The position numbers and the translations under genes were made by a program. A stretch of DNA of 64,000 nucleotides from JADLHS01 sp039806955 (GTDB lineage: Bacteria; Verrucomicrobiota; Verrucomicrobiia; Limisphaerales; JADLHS01), in assembly GCA_039806955.1 (NCBI GenBank), contig JBDHQI010000009.1, positions 62,001 to 126,000 on the forward strand, given 5' to 3'. Shown piece by piece: positions 25,978 to 37,200 of the stretch; positions within the stretch are counted from its first letter, which is position 1, and every line of letters starts with the position of its first letter. Under the pieces are notes generated by a model. The model saw only the letters and a list, made by a program, of their open reading frames with translations, searched no databases and was not told the origin of the DNA.

Positions 25978-28305
25978 TCACCTTTCCAAGCTCTGAAGCA
26001 ATTGTCGGGCGGCGGCAAAATCCGGGCGCAGCTCCAGTGCGCGGGCGGCGGCGGTGCGAGCTTCCTCTTCGCGGCCCAATCGCGCGAGAACCGTGGCGCG
26101 AGCGTAAGGAATCTCGGCGGAATGTGGGCTTAATGTTTCCGCGCGCCAAAGCGCCGTGAGCGCGTCGGCCAGATGGTTTTGCGCGGCATCGGCGAGACCA
26201 AGATTATACCAGGCGCGCGCAAATTGTGGATTGAGTTTCACTGTAGCGGCCAGCGCTTCCCGCGCCGCTGCGAGTTGACCGTTCTCGTTCAAGGCCAGCG
26301 CCAGTTGATAACGGTATTCCGCATTGGTTGGTGCGAGGTGGCAGGCCGCTTCAAGGGCTTTAACTGCTTCCGTCGTTTGTTTGGCTGTGCTCAACGCCAG
26401 GCCCAATGCTTGTTGCAATGGCGCGGAATGAGGGTCCCAACTGACCGCGCGGCGGAAGCAATCCACGGCGGCGGCAACATTGCCGCGGTCCAGATGAAAC
26501 ACTCCGAACTGCATCGCGCCAACCGGTTGATCCGTGTTGAAGTTCAATTGGGTCAGCAAATCACGTCCAGCCGGCAAGTTGGTGTCGAGCGTGCGGCGCA
26601 ACGCCCAAGCGGCTTCCGTCCGCACCCAACGCACCGGATCGGCGAGGCGTTCACTCAATGCGTTGAAAGCTGCCTGATCCCCCGTGGCCACCAACGGCTC
26701 CAGACCGCGCACGCCCATCGCGCGCAACAGTTCGTTGGTGTGCGTGAGGGTGGTCAACAACGCTTGCTGAGCTTCCGGTTGATCGGGCCATGATTTCAAC
26801 AGGTTCGCCGCGACCGCCTGCCAAAACGCGTTGGTCTCCGCGCGCAGGGTTTTCACCAGTTCCGGCACGGCGGCGACCGCGCCCGCTCGCGCCTGCGCAA
26901 TGGCGATGACTCGCGCGCGATTCGCTTGATTGGTACGTGGCCCGTACCACTTGGTAATTGCCGCCAACGCCCAATCCGCGCTCTGATTTGCGTGGCAACG
27001 ATTGCAGGCGTTCGGAATGCCCAACTCCTGTGTCAGCCGCGGATCGGGAATGGTGAACCCGTGATCGTAGCGCGGATGCCGTTGCATGTAGGTTGTAACG
27101 GGCATGTGACACTGCACACACTCCGTGCCATTGCCCATGCGCGCGGCGGCCTGATGCTCTGCCGCCGGCGTGGCCGGGATGAAATGAAAACTATGTTTTT
27201 GCGGATCAATGGTGGGCGCGCCATTGGCCGGTGGATTGCCGTGACAACTTAAACACATTTGATTCCCCGGCCGACGCAACTGACTGGTGTGCGGATCGTG
27301 ACAATCCAAACAGCGCACTCCCGCCGCGTACATGCGGCTGCCCAGAAACGCGGTGAACTCGTAATCCTCATCGCGCACCTGTCCATCGGGATAAAACACG
27401 TCCGTCTCATCTGGAATGGTCAGTTGATAATGATCGTAGAAATTATCGCCCGGTTGAAATTCGCCGGTCAATTCGCCGCGCCGGGAATGACACTGGGCAC
27501 AGGCGAAAAACGCTTGCTCCCGCGTGTAGCGGTGAATGGTGGGGTCGCCGGTTTGTTGCGGGTGTTGGGCCTGCCAGGCATTGTGCTCGGCCATCGGTCC
27601 ATGACAGGCTTCGCAACTGACACCGCGCTCGGCCATGGTCGTGCGATAACTATCGGTGACCGCATCGTAGTTGCGCCGCACCCGGGTATTATGACAAGCC
27701 GCGCACATGCTGTTCCAGTTCATGCCGCGCCCGGTCCAATGCCCCCATTCGCCGGGCTGACGGTCCTCATCGCCAAACACGTCAAACCACTCCTGCCGGT
27801 GCGGATCATAGGCCAGTTCCGAAGCCTGGTAGCGTCCGTTTGTAGTCGGGATCAAATACTGCCGCAACGGCGCCACGCCCAGCGCGCGTTCCGGGATGAA
27901 GGGGTGCAACCGGTTGTCCTGGCCAGGCGTGACGATTTGGAAAATTTGGTTGGTTGCGCGCAACTCCGAGGTTTGCCCGCCGTGTTGCAACTGGCGCGAG
28001 GGCACAAAGGCGGCGGCGTCCAGGTCAGCGGTGACCAATCGTTCCGCCTGGGCGTGATGTGATTTCTCCCATTGCGCATAAATTTCCGCGTGACAGGAAC
28101 GGCACGATGCCGACGTGCCATAACGGGCGTACAATTCCACATCCGAAAGACGATCAAGTGGCGTTGGATTTTTTCCTGAGCGGCGGTTTGTGGCAGTGGA
28201 GTTGGCAAGCCAGGTGATGGCAGCACCGAGCAGGAGCGCCACGCCCACGGCGACCAGGAGGATCGCTCGCGTGCCAGCCGGGGGCTTTGAGTTCTGCCTG
28301 TTCAC
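25978..28305 (-). CDS. Octahaem c-type cytochrome fused to HEAT/TPR repeats
   Basis: The 775 residues (GTG start at 28305) have one N-terminal membrane anchor (residues 13-34) and then eight CXXCH haem-binding motifs: CRSCH, CAACH, CEACH, CAQCH, CLDCH, CLSCH, CVQCH and CNRCH. The arrangement resembles the cytochrome c554 and multihaem nitrite-reductase-like superfamily. After about residue 450 come HEAT-like repeats and then several TPR units to the C-terminus. It should be periplasmic and membrane-tethered; redox partner and substrate are unknown. It sits 45 bp after the MFS gene and 154 bp before the WbsX-like gene, an odd redox component inside a glycan-degradation run. Haem number is seen directly; function is not. 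Confidence 0.88.
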   Translation of the reverse strand: MNRQNSKPPAGTRAILLVAVGVALLLGAAITWLANSTATNRRSGKNPTPLDRLSDVELYARYGTSASCRSCHAEIYAQWEKSHHAQAERLVTADLDAAAFVPSRQLQHGGQTSELRATNQIFQIVTPGQDNRLHPFIPERALGVAPLRQYLIPTTNGRYQASELAYDPHRQEWFDVFGDEDRQPGEWGHWTGRGMNWNSMCAACHNTRVRRNYDAVTDSYRTTMAERGVSCEACHGPMAEHNAWQAQHPQQTGDPTIHRYTREQAFFACAQCHSRRGELTGEFQPGDNFYDHYQLTIPDETDVFYPDGQVRDEDYEFTAFLGSRMYAAGVRCLDCHDPHTSQLRRPGNQMCLSCHGNPPANGAPTIDPQKHSFHFIPATPAAEHQAAARMGNGTECVQCHMPVTTYMQRHPRYDHGFTIPDPRLTQELGIPNACNRCHANQSADWALAAITKWYGPRTNQANRARVIAIAQARAGAVAAVPELVKTLRAETNAFWQAVAANLLKSWPDQPEAQQALLTTLTHTNELLRAMGVRGLEPLVATGDQAAFNALSERLADPVRWVRTEAAWALRRTLDTNLPAGRDLLTQLNFNTDQPVGAMQFGVFHLDRGNVAAAVDCFRRAVSWDPHSAPLQQALGLALSTAKQTTEAVKALEAACHLAPTNAEYRYQLALALNENGQLAAAREALAATVKLNPQFARAWYNLGLADAAQNHLADALTALWRAETLSPHSAEIPYARATVLARLGREEEARTAAARALELRPDFAAARQLLQSLER

Positions 28306-28350
28306 GCTCGCCGAGGGTTTACGAATTATCCGGCGTTGAAACCATTCCGG

Positions 28351-29826
28351 TTATTCCTCCCGCCCCACTTCGTGAACCCGGATGTAAGGACGCAAGAACA
28401 AGAGGCCCAACGGACAAAGCGTGGCCACCAACGCGAAGAACAACCACATGGTTGCGGAATGGCGCGCCCCCACCTCGGGACAATACTTGGCGAGCAGCGG
28501 GCCGGACGAAATCGTGGCGATGACTTTGCCCAGCAGCAACGGAATGTACGACAGCGCCGAATACGAAGCTTCCTGCCCCTTGGGCGCAATAGCCGCCGCG
28601 TATTCATAAACACGCGGCGAGTAAAACGCTTCCCCCACGGAAAACACCGCAATGTAGAACGCAATCATGACGTAATACGGATGAATGCTTCCGGTCAGAT
28701 TCAGGTACCAATGCCCAACCAGATGGCCCGCCCAGCCATCGGCGGCGGCCTGAAACCAGACCGTTGGCAGCGCCATCACAAAAACCGATCCAGCAGTGAT
28801 GGCGCCGCCGATCATCGTCATGCCGTAGGCCGGAAAGCGTTGCGTCAACGCGCCGATAAATGGCACGAGAAGGATCACCATCCAACTGTTGATGTTCCAC
28901 AACGTGCCCACTTTCGCGCCTTCGCCCAGCTCGCGAATGCCGAACGTGGGAAACACGTAATACATCACCATCAGGATGGATTTCAGACAGGCAATCAGCG
29001 CCAGGAAACAGAGCAGCCGGTAAAAACTTCGCTGTTTGAACAGTCCCGCAAACAAATCCACCGTGTCCCGCGCGGCCTTGGCCACGGTCGCCAACAAGGC
29101 CGTGACCATGTTGCCCGACCGCGCCGCATGGGTCGGCGGATGAATTTGCACCCCCGTGTCCGTGACTTCCACGCCGGGACGCATCCACCACACGAGCGGC
29201 ACCAAAGCCAGTTCAATGATCCAACTGACGGCGAACAACGCACGATACGTGGTGATGGTGGTGCCGAGCAGCGGAAGGGTGAAATGCCCGTGTTCACCAA
29301 GTGATTGGCGCACGTAATCGAACAGCAGCCCCGTCACCAGAAAACCCACATTCATCGCCATGTACACCATCGAGAACGAAATCGAACGCTGCCGGGTCGT
29401 GGAATATTTACGCACGGCCGCCACCAACACCGGCGTGCCCAACGCTTCACCGATGGCGAGTGGAAACAACCCGCCGATCAAGGCGATCCATTGGTTTGTC
29501 GTCAACACCATCACCAGCCGCGCCACCAGACAAACCCAGACTCCGAGGAAAAAGGTTTTGCGCAACCCCAACGCATCGGTCAGCGAACCGACCAGCAACG
29601 TGACGCCCGTCATCGTCAGCGACCACGCCAACACCAGCGCCAGCGCCTGCTCATCGGAAAAGCCGAATTCGGACGAAAGCCACAGCTTGATGGTCAGGTT
29701 GGTGACCGCATAAGCCGCCACGCTGAGGAACTTGATGACGAAGGTCAGCCACAACTCACGCGCCGCGCCGTTGAGCACGAGAAATTTCCCGATGAACCCC
29801 TCGGATGCCCGCGTTGCTTCAGCCAT
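28351..29826 (-). CDS. MFS transporter, 12+ transmembrane helices
   Basis: The 491 residues are a polytopic major-facilitator-type carrier, with the loop 2-3 motif as GSLTDALGLRKTFFLG and a long central cytosolic loop (about 205-245). POT/AmpG-like relatives carry peptides or muropeptides, others sugars; the substrate cannot be read here, but oligosaccharide import fits the neighbouring hydrolases. The ATG at 29826 is preferred to a TTG at 29841. It would be the first gene of the minus-strand run, divergent from the NlpC/P60 gene across 135 bp that must hold both promoters. Confidence 0.82.
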   Translation of the reverse strand: MAEATRASEGFIGKFLVLNGAARELWLTFVIKFLSVAAYAVTNLTIKLWLSSEFGFSDEQALALVLAWSLTMTGVTLLVGSLTDALGLRKTFFLGVWVCLVARLVMVLTTNQWIALIGGLFPLAIGEALGTPVLVAAVRKYSTTRQRSISFSMVYMAMNVGFLVTGLLFDYVRQSLGEHGHFTLPLLGTTITTYRALFAVSWIIELALVPLVWWMRPGVEVTDTGVQIHPPTHAARSGNMVTALLATVAKAARDTVDLFAGLFKQRSFYRLLCFLALIACLKSILMVMYYVFPTFGIRELGEGAKVGTLWNINSWMVILLVPFIGALTQRFPAYGMTMIGGAITAGSVFVMALPTVWFQAAADGWAGHLVGHWYLNLTGSIHPYYVMIAFYIAVFSVGEAFYSPRVYEYAAAIAPKGQEASYSALSYIPLLLGKVIATISSGPLLAKYCPEVGARHSATMWLFFALVATLCPLGLLFLRPYIRVHEVGREE

Positions 29827-29961
29827 AAATGAGTCTGGCAATCATTTTTGAAGTCTGCATCAGAACGAATTTCAACCTTCAGGTAAAGTGCGAACCATCC
29901 GCAAACGGAAAAAGTTTTGAATTTCCCCACATCAACTGACACGCTGATTCGGATTGGCACG

Positions 29962-31134
29962 ATGAAAGTCAAATTCAGTTGGCGGCTCTTAACAACCCTG
30001 TTCGCACTGTCAGTGGCCCTGTCCGGATGCGCGACGAAAACCACTTCAGGAAATGGCAGCGCGGCGGACCGGTTCGCCCACGTTCTGCAAGTGTTGCAGC
30101 AACAATATGCACCCGATCCCCATCTCGCGCGCTTTGACATTACCGCCGCCGGCCAAGGCCCGGAATTGATTCTCACCGGTGAAACGGACAACGCCGCCGC
30201 CAAAGCCGCCACGTTGCAAGCCGCCCGCCAGACCGGCGCGACGGTGGTGGATCAAATCCGCATTTTACCAGCGGCGGAATTGGGCGTCACCAACTGGGGC
30301 ATCGTCACTGTCAGCGTGACCAGCGGACGCGAGCAACCGGAAAACAAGGCGGAACTCGGCACCCAAATGTTGCTCGGGGAAATCGTCCGCGTGCTGAAAC
30401 GCAACCGGCACTGGCTGCTGGTGCAAACGCATGACCGTTACCTTTCCTGGGTCGGCGCGGACATGATCCAACTTTGCCCGGAAACCGAGGCGCAAGCCTG
30501 GGAACGCGGTCCGTTGCTGATCTACACCCAGCTCGACGGCATCATCCGCGAAGCGCCGGAAGCAAACGCGCCGCCCATTGCGGACATCGTGCTGGGCAAC
30601 CGGGTGCGTCAGGTGGGCACGACCGGCGACCAATTCAAAGTGGCCTTGCCCGACGGGCGGACGGGTTATCTGGCACAATCGGCTGTGATGGATTTTTCCA
30701 CATGGAAAAAAACACGGCAACCCACGGCCGCGAATATCGAGCGCACGGCGCGACAATTCCTGGGCCGGCCTTACTTGTGGGGCGCCAGCACCCCGCGCGG
30801 CATGGATTGCTCCGGACTCACCAAGCTCACGTTCTTTTTGAACGGCATCGAATTGAGTCGTAACGCCAGCCAGCAAGCGCACCAGGGTACGGCGGTGCCG
30901 TTGGATGCCGAGCTCAGTCAGTTGCGCAAAGGCGATCTGCTCTTTTTCACCTTTGATCGCAACCACCCGTCGCCCGATCGCATCACGCATACGGGCATTT
31001 ATCTGGGCAACAAACTATTCATTCAAGCTTCCGGGCGGGTCCGCATCAGCAGCCTCGACCCGAACTCGCCCATTGCCGATCAGAGCCGCATCCGCGGTCT
31101 CGTCAAAGCCCGTCGCATTTTACCGGCGAACTAA
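29962..31134 (+). CDS. NlpC/P60 lipoprotein with SH3-like domains
   Basis: From ATG 29962 the 390 residues start with a lipoprotein signal (ALSVALSGC lipobox). A ~100-residue BON/LysM-like segment, two SH3b-type beta domains (about 110-255) and a C-terminal NlpC/P60 papain-fold peptidase follow. Cys283 in GMDCSG and His343 in THTGIYLG form the catalytic pair. Such enzymes cut D-Glu-gamma-mDAP or similar stem-peptide bonds in peptidoglycan. It is transcribed alone between the MFS gene and the convergent GH-like gene. A longer frame to 29917 is rejected because it hides the lipoprotein signal. Confidence 0.88.
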   Translation: MKVKFSWRLLTTLFALSVALSGCATKTTSGNGSAADRFAHVLQVLQQQYAPDPHLARFDITAAGQGPELILTGETDNAAAKAATLQAARQTGATVVDQIRILPAAELGVTNWGIVTVSVTSGREQPENKAELGTQMLLGEIVRVLKRNRHWLLVQTHDRYLSWVGADMIQLCPETEAQAWERGPLLIYTQLDGIIREAPEANAPPIADIVLGNRVRQVGTTGDQFKVALPDGRTGYLAQSAVMDFSTWKKTRQPTAANIERTARQFLGRPYLWGASTPRGMDCSGLTKLTFFLNGIELSRNASQQAHQGTAVPLDAELSQLRKGDLLFFTFDRNHPSPDRITHTGIYLGNKLFIQASGRVRISSLDPNSPIADQSRIRGLVKARRILPAN

Positions 31135-31223
31135 TGGAGTTGCGAAAAACATCGCTGCACGTTCGCGAAAGACAATCGCGGCGATGCCTTTCCATGGCTG
31201 CGCTTGCTTGTGCGAACTGGAAC

Positions 31224-34007
31224 TCACAAGTCCAAACGTTTGCCGCCTTGGAAGGTGAACCGTACCCGGCACGGCGTTTCGTGTGGGCGGCGAATCATGA
31301 ACGCGGCTTGGTGTTCGCCGGGTGATAATACAGTGGCCGGCGCGAGCGGGCCGCGTTCCGGCGGTTGCAATCCGGCCCGATGGTGCGCCGTCGGTTCCCC
31401 CGGCCAGAAGAACAGGAACTGGCCGTTGGTCAAAGTCCCGGACCAAGCCCAGCGCTGTTCCCCCAGCGTGATGACGGGATTCGTTATTTCCGCGCCTTGC
31501 TGCGCATGCAGTTGCACTCCCACTTGAGTAAAACCGTCCGGAACGCGCACTGGCCAGACGACATTGGTTGCGCCCGCCGGAATTTCATGCCACGCACCGT
31601 AAACGACCGGTTGCAGATATTGTTGTCCGGATTGTTCGAGCAGCCGATACTCGTGGCGTTTCGCCAGCAGCGGCGAATCCGGATCGCCGGGTTTGATGGC
31701 GGTCAGCGCCGGATCAATTCGCAACTGCGCCTTGATCTTTTCCGGCACGCGCCCGGAGCGGCGCAGTTTTTCGTAACGCGCAATGAGGTCCAGAATTTCC
31801 CCCGTGAACGGATGCGCCGTCGCCGCCTGGCACGACACCTGAAACGACATTGAGGAATCGTAACCAAGCGTCGCCGCCAGCACGTATTCAAACATGTCCG
31901 GCGTGCAGGTCGGGTCGTAACCGTAATACCAGCCGATGTCCAGCGGCATGCCGTCGCGGGCCAGGGAATCGAACCAACCCGAGCGCTGATCCAGATAGCC
32001 TTTCAGGTCCCCGTGGCCGTCCGCCGAAGCGCTGCGCGCCAGCAAGTGCCAGGAGTAGTGGCTGAAGCTGCTGGCCTGCAACAGCGTGTTCTTGTTCGCG
32101 AGCTGGTCGTAAAAGGCCTGATGCAAGCGCGCATTGTAATACCAGTGTTCGCCTTGCAATTGCTCCGAGCCGTCGAAGTAAATCATGTCAATCCCACAGG
32201 TGTTCGCCACGCGCGCAAAATTTTTGGCCACCTCCTCCAGCAACGTCGTGTCCATGTCGAACATGTGATAACCGTAGGCGCGCGTCAGATGCCGCACCGG
32301 TTCGCCCTGCCGATGCGCGGTGGCTTTCGTCCCCAAGTGGCCGCGTTGACAGTCCTCAAACCCAAACGGCGGTTCCAAGGCGCGCTTTCCGTAAGTGATC
32401 AATTCATCGCCCACTTGCAACACGGTGCCTTGCCCCATGTAACCGCCGTCCTCAGCGGGGAAATTCGTCGGCGCGGTCGTGAGCGGCAGGAATTTGCCCG
32501 TGGCGCCCACGGCGGCGGCCAGTGTCGCACTCGCGCCTTTCACCAGCCGCGGATCGGGCGCCGGCGTGAGGTAGGAATCCGGTGGATAAATGGATGCAGC
32601 CAGGAAATGCAGCCCCACGCGAAAGCCCGCGTCTTTGAACCGTTGCAACGTCCGCTGGAGTCCGGCCAGGCCGTCCGGGAAGCGGTCGCGATTCACTTCG
32701 TAATGTCCGGTGCCGTGACTCCACGATTCCTGCCCGAACAAAATCGTGCTGAACCCGCCGCGCCGCGCCAGTTCCAGCCCGGCCGCAAATTGCGCTTCCC
32801 GGAAGTCGGTAAGGAAAAGATAGGATTGTTTGGTCCAAGGCGATTGTTTGTTCCAAACGCCGCCCAGTTGCGGACTTGGCAGGCCGGCGGCCACTTCAAA
32901 TCGCCGAATGGTTTCCAGAAAATCCGTTTCGCGACCGACCAGCACCCCAAACGCCGCCGGTTCGATGCCGTGGGCGCGCTCTGTTTGAACGCAAAGATTG
33001 ATCGTGTCCGAAGACCACAGGGGCGAAGTGGAATCCTCGAAATCCTCCAACACCACCGTGCGCGACACGCCATCACGTTCCACCAGCGCTTCGACGTGAT
33101 CCACAAGACAGGTGACGGTCGTGCCGGCAGGCAGGCCGTTGTAATAAAAGTTCAGCGTGGTGGCGTGATCGTAACGCAAGGAATTGATCGGGCAGTTGGT
33201 GAGCGTGACCTGCCGCCAGCCATGGAAATCAATGGGCACGTAATTATCCCGGTAGCCGCCGGCGCCGTCGTAGAGCTGAATCTTCAACGCTTCACCGCGA
33301 CCATCCCCATGCACCCACGCGCGCAAGGCGCGGCAGCCCGTGAGATCCAACGGCGCGGCGAACTGGCGTCCGCGCATGCTCCAACCGTTGGCTTGTTCGT
33401 TGCAGGTGGCGGTGAATTGCGCCGCGAACCGACCCTCCTGCGCTTCCGTCACGGGCACAAAATCATGGTGGCAACCCGCGCGATCCACCTGCGTGCCGCC
33501 CGCCTGCCGGTGGAACGCGTGGACGTTCGGTTTGACGGCCATCAACGCGGCAAAGTTCCCATCCTTGGCCGCACCATTGAGGGTGTCGAATAATCGCCCG
33601 GTGCGCGGTGCGCCCAACTCGAACAAACCGAACCGTGTGACCGGCTGCGTGGTTTCCAATTGAGTCAATCGAAACACGGCGAAGCCGTTGCTCAGGACAA
33701 CTTGAAACTCTGCGCTACCCGCCGCGCCAAACTGCACGGATAAGCGATCCCCCGACCACGATGCGGATTCCGCCCGATGCAACGCGCCGTCCATTTCCAA
33801 CACGAATGCCGATTGCCCGGCTCTCGACCAGCGCACACCATCGGCAAATTCCAAGGTGGCCGTTGGATTCGTGGCGGAGATTTCCAGCTTGGCCGTGCCG
33901 AGATCCAACGTAACCACAGTGGCTGAGGGTTGATCCGCATGGGCGGCGATTGCCAGCGCTATACCAACAACCCAACCCAACACGAACTTAGAAATAATTC
34001 GCCTCAT
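31224..34007 (-). CDS. Large secreted glycoside-hydrolase-like protein
   Basis: Not assigned to a named family. From ATG 34007 the 927 residues have a signal peptide (KFVLGWVVGIALAIAAHA), an N-terminal beta-sandwich region (to about 330, including a jelly roll DLTGCRALRAWVHGDG), then a probable TIM barrel (about 390-750). The barrel has GFSTILFGQESW, FRVGLHFLAAS, a glycosidase-like acidic strand end IDMIYFDGSEQ, and DIGWYYGYDPTC. A C-terminal beta domain follows. The IYFDG strand resembles GH36/GH27/GH31-type active sites, but the match is too loose to name. It diverges from the GH106-like gene across 215 bp, consistent with shared regulation. Confidence 0.68.
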   Translation of the reverse strand: MRRIISKFVLGWVVGIALAIAAHADQPSATVVTLDLGTAKLEISATNPTATLEFADGVRWSRAGQSAFVLEMDGALHRAESASWSGDRLSVQFGAAGSAEFQVVLSNGFAVFRLTQLETTQPVTRFGLFELGAPRTGRLFDTLNGAAKDGNFAALMAVKPNVHAFHRQAGGTQVDRAGCHHDFVPVTEAQEGRFAAQFTATCNEQANGWSMRGRQFAAPLDLTGCRALRAWVHGDGRGEALKIQLYDGAGGYRDNYVPIDFHGWRQVTLTNCPINSLRYDHATTLNFYYNGLPAGTTVTCLVDHVEALVERDGVSRTVVLEDFEDSTSPLWSSDTINLCVQTERAHGIEPAAFGVLVGRETDFLETIRRFEVAAGLPSPQLGGVWNKQSPWTKQSYLFLTDFREAQFAAGLELARRGGFSTILFGQESWSHGTGHYEVNRDRFPDGLAGLQRTLQRFKDAGFRVGLHFLAASIYPPDSYLTPAPDPRLVKGASATLAAAVGATGKFLPLTTAPTNFPAEDGGYMGQGTVLQVGDELITYGKRALEPPFGFEDCQRGHLGTKATAHRQGEPVRHLTRAYGYHMFDMDTTLLEEVAKNFARVANTCGIDMIYFDGSEQLQGEHWYYNARLHQAFYDQLANKNTLLQASSFSHYSWHLLARSASADGHGDLKGYLDQRSGWFDSLARDGMPLDIGWYYGYDPTCTPDMFEYVLAATLGYDSSMSFQVSCQAATAHPFTGEILDLIARYEKLRRSGRVPEKIKAQLRIDPALTAIKPGDPDSPLLAKRHEYRLLEQSGQQYLQPVVYGAWHEIPAGATNVVWPVRVPDGFTQVGVQLHAQQGAEITNPVITLGEQRWAWSGTLTNGQFLFFWPGEPTAHHRAGLQPPERGPLAPATVLSPGEHQAAFMIRRPHETPCRVRFTFQGGKRLDL

Positions 34008-34222
34008 GGCGGCTCCAGTTCTTTGCGACTTCATTTCACACATCAGTTTGTCCGGCTGAGAATCGTGCCGGCGACAATTCCAAAATTCAAAGTCAGAATT
34101 TCCATCTGGTAATGGCACACGACTCTTCCTGTTGAGCCAACATTAGTCTGGGTTCGTAAATGGGGATGCGCTGATGCGATTTAGGTCTTGGGCTGGTTTT
34201 GGCTCTGTGACAATCTGGCGGC

Positions 34223-37200
34223 ATGAAAACGCTGCGCATCCTGCTTCCGCTCCTGTTTTTGGCGGCGCTGGCCATCAATCCAGTTCCGGCTCGCCCGACC
34301 GATTCCGCCACGGTGAAGAAGCTCTTCCGCAATCCGCCCCGCGAATACAGCACCGGCCCGCTCTGGGTGTGGAACGATTTGATCACGGACGAGCAAATCC
34401 GCTCGACGTTGCGCGATTTGGCCCGACAACAGGTCAAGCAGGCCTGGGTGCATCCGCGCCCCGGACTCATGACGCCGTATCTTTCGCCCGAATGGTTTCA
34501 TCTGTGGGAAGTGGCGCTGGATGAAGCGCGCCGACTCGACATGAACATCTGGATTTATGATGAGAACTCCTATCCCAGTGGTTTTGCCGGAGGCTGGGTG
34601 CCCGAGTTGATGCCCGAAGCGCGCGGGCGCGGTTTGAAACTTTCCGAAACCAAAACTCCGCCCAAGTGGAGTGATGAGTTGATCACCGTAGTGCGGGTGA
34701 GTGGCGACACCTCGGAAGAGGTCTCCGCTCAAATCAAGGCGGGGGAAACGCTGCCGGAAGGGCGTTACTTTGTCGCCACCCTCCTGCGCGCGGCGGATCG
34801 CGCCTGGACCGGCGATCACGCTTACGTGGATTTGCTGTATCCCGGCGTGACCGAAAAATTTCTGGAAGTCACGCACGAGGCGTATCGCCGTCATTTCGGC
34901 AAGGAATTTGGCAAACGCATTCCCGGTTCGTTCACCGACGAACCGGAATTATTGCCCGCCGGAGGAATGCCCTGGACCGCGGATTTGCCCGAGCAGTTTC
35001 AGCAACGCTGGGGTTACAGCCTCCTCGCGAACCTCCCGAGTCTGGCGGCGGAGGTCGGTGATTGGCGGCGTGTCCGGCACAATTATTATTCCACGTTGAA
35101 TGAACTGTTCGTCGAGCGCTGGGGACAACCTTACTTCAACTATTGCGCGTCCAATCATCTCGAGTTCACCGGCCACTATTGGGAACACGAATGGCCCAAC
35201 GGCGGCATGGTGCCCGACAACATGGCCATCGCCGCGTGGCAACACCGGCCCGGCATTGACCTGCTGATGAATCAGTACGCCGAGCACACGCACGCGCAGT
35301 TCGGCAACGTACGTTCGTGCCGCGAGGTTTCGAGCCTGGGCAATCAATTGGGGCGGCGCACGTTCGTGGAAGTGTACGGCGCGGGCGGTTGGGATTTGCG
35401 GCTCGAAGACATGAAACGCATCGGCGATTGGCTGCAAGTCCTGGGCGTGGACACGCTGAATCAGCACCTCGATTACCTCACGCTGCGCGGCGCGCGCAAA
35501 CGCGATCATCCGCAGAGCTTCTCCTATCACGAACCGTGGTGGGACGCGTATCACATTTCCGCCGGCTACCTCGCGCGACTCAGTGCCGCGTTGTGTCAGG
35601 GCGAACAAATCAATCGCATCCTCGTGATGGAACCGACCACCACCGCCTGGATGTATCAGGGCAACGGCGCCAAGCTCGGCGCGCTGGGTGATTCCTTCGC
35701 CAAACTGCTCGTGGCGCTCGAAGCGGCGCAAATCGAATACGATCTCGGCTGCGAAGATGTCATCAAACGCCACGGCCAGATTCGGAATGGCGAATTCTGG
35801 GTGGGTCAGCGCGGTTACGACGTGGTGGTGCTGCCGCCACACACGGAAAATCTGGATGAACAGGTGGTGGACCTGGGCGAAGCCTTTCTCGCCAGTGGCG
35901 GGCAGGTGGTGTGTCTGGGGGAACCGCCGTTGCGCGTCAGCGGTCGGGAATCCTGGCGTGTGCAGGAAGGCGCGAGCGAAATCGGTTGGACGACGGCGAA
36001 GGCCGAAGCCGCGCCGCAACTGTTGCAACGCTGGAACCGGACGAATGAATTTCATATCATCCGCGCCACCGGCGATCGCGGCCTCCTGTTCCACATGCGC
36101 CGACAACTGGCCGATGGCGAATTGCTTTTCCTCGTCAATACCAGCAGCGAGTTTCCCACCGCCGGCGAATTGGTATCGCGTCGTCAGAGCGTCGAGCAAT
36201 GGGAACTTTATTCAGCGGCAGTGAAGCCGTATCCGTTTGCCGCCGCCAGAACTGGAGTCCAAGCGAGTTTCAACCTGCCCCCCTGCGGCAGCTTGCTGCT
36301 GTTCCTGTCCGACCAATCCCGGAAGCCAGTGCCGACGCCCAATACAATAGTGACCACCATCCCGCCGACCGATTCCACCACGGTGCGGCGGCTTGAACCC
36401 AACGTGTTGACTTTGGATTACGTGGACATCACGGCGGGCGGCGAAACCAAGCGTGACCTGTATTTCTATCAAGCCAACCAGTTTGCCTTTCAGAAGAACG
36501 GGCTGGAACGCAATCCGTGGGACAGTGCGGTGCAGTTCAAAGACCGACTGATCACGAAGTCATTTCCGGCGGACAGCGGCTTCAGCGCAAGCTACAAATT
36601 CACCATCCAAGGCGCGGTGCCGGCTAATCTGGCCATCGTGATTGAGCGGCCCGATTTATACACCATCACCTGCAACGGACAGCCGCTGCCCACGCCCGCG
36701 CACCCGCCGGCCAAGCTCTGGCAATCCAAGGAAACCGCCTACGCCGACGGCACCGTGCTCCGGCCCAGCCCGGTGTTCAAGGATTGGTGGCTCGACAAGG
36801 CGTTCGGCAAAATCCCGCTCGCTCAGGTGGCGCGCGTCGGCGAGAACGTGGTCACCATCACCGCCGCCCCCTTCACCATCTATCACGAACTCGAAGCGGC
36901 TTACGTGCTCGGCGATTTTACATTGCAATCGTCCGACCGGGGCTTCGTTATCACGCCGGATCAACCGTTACAACTCTGCGCCGCCACGACCGTGACAACG
37001 CTGAAGCATGACGCCAATCCGGATCAAAGCATGTGGTTAAACGGCGGCATCGGGTTTGCCGCCGGCGTGGAAGACCGCGCGCCGTTCGTGGTGTTTGATC
37101 TGGGTGGCGCGCGGGACCTGCGCACGCTGCGCCTCTGGAATTACTGCGAAGCGAATGTGCGCGACCTGACTTCGCGCGGCGCGAAGGAGATTCGCGTGAC

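Noticed and set aside
32013..33593. 526-codon open frame antisense to the 31224-34007 gene
   Set aside because: Composition is Arg/Gln/His-rich with no domain; the opposite frame has a signal peptide and barrel motifs.
34136..34149. tggcacac near the GH106-like gene as a sigma-54 promoter
   Set aside because: No GC at the -12 position; spacing fails.
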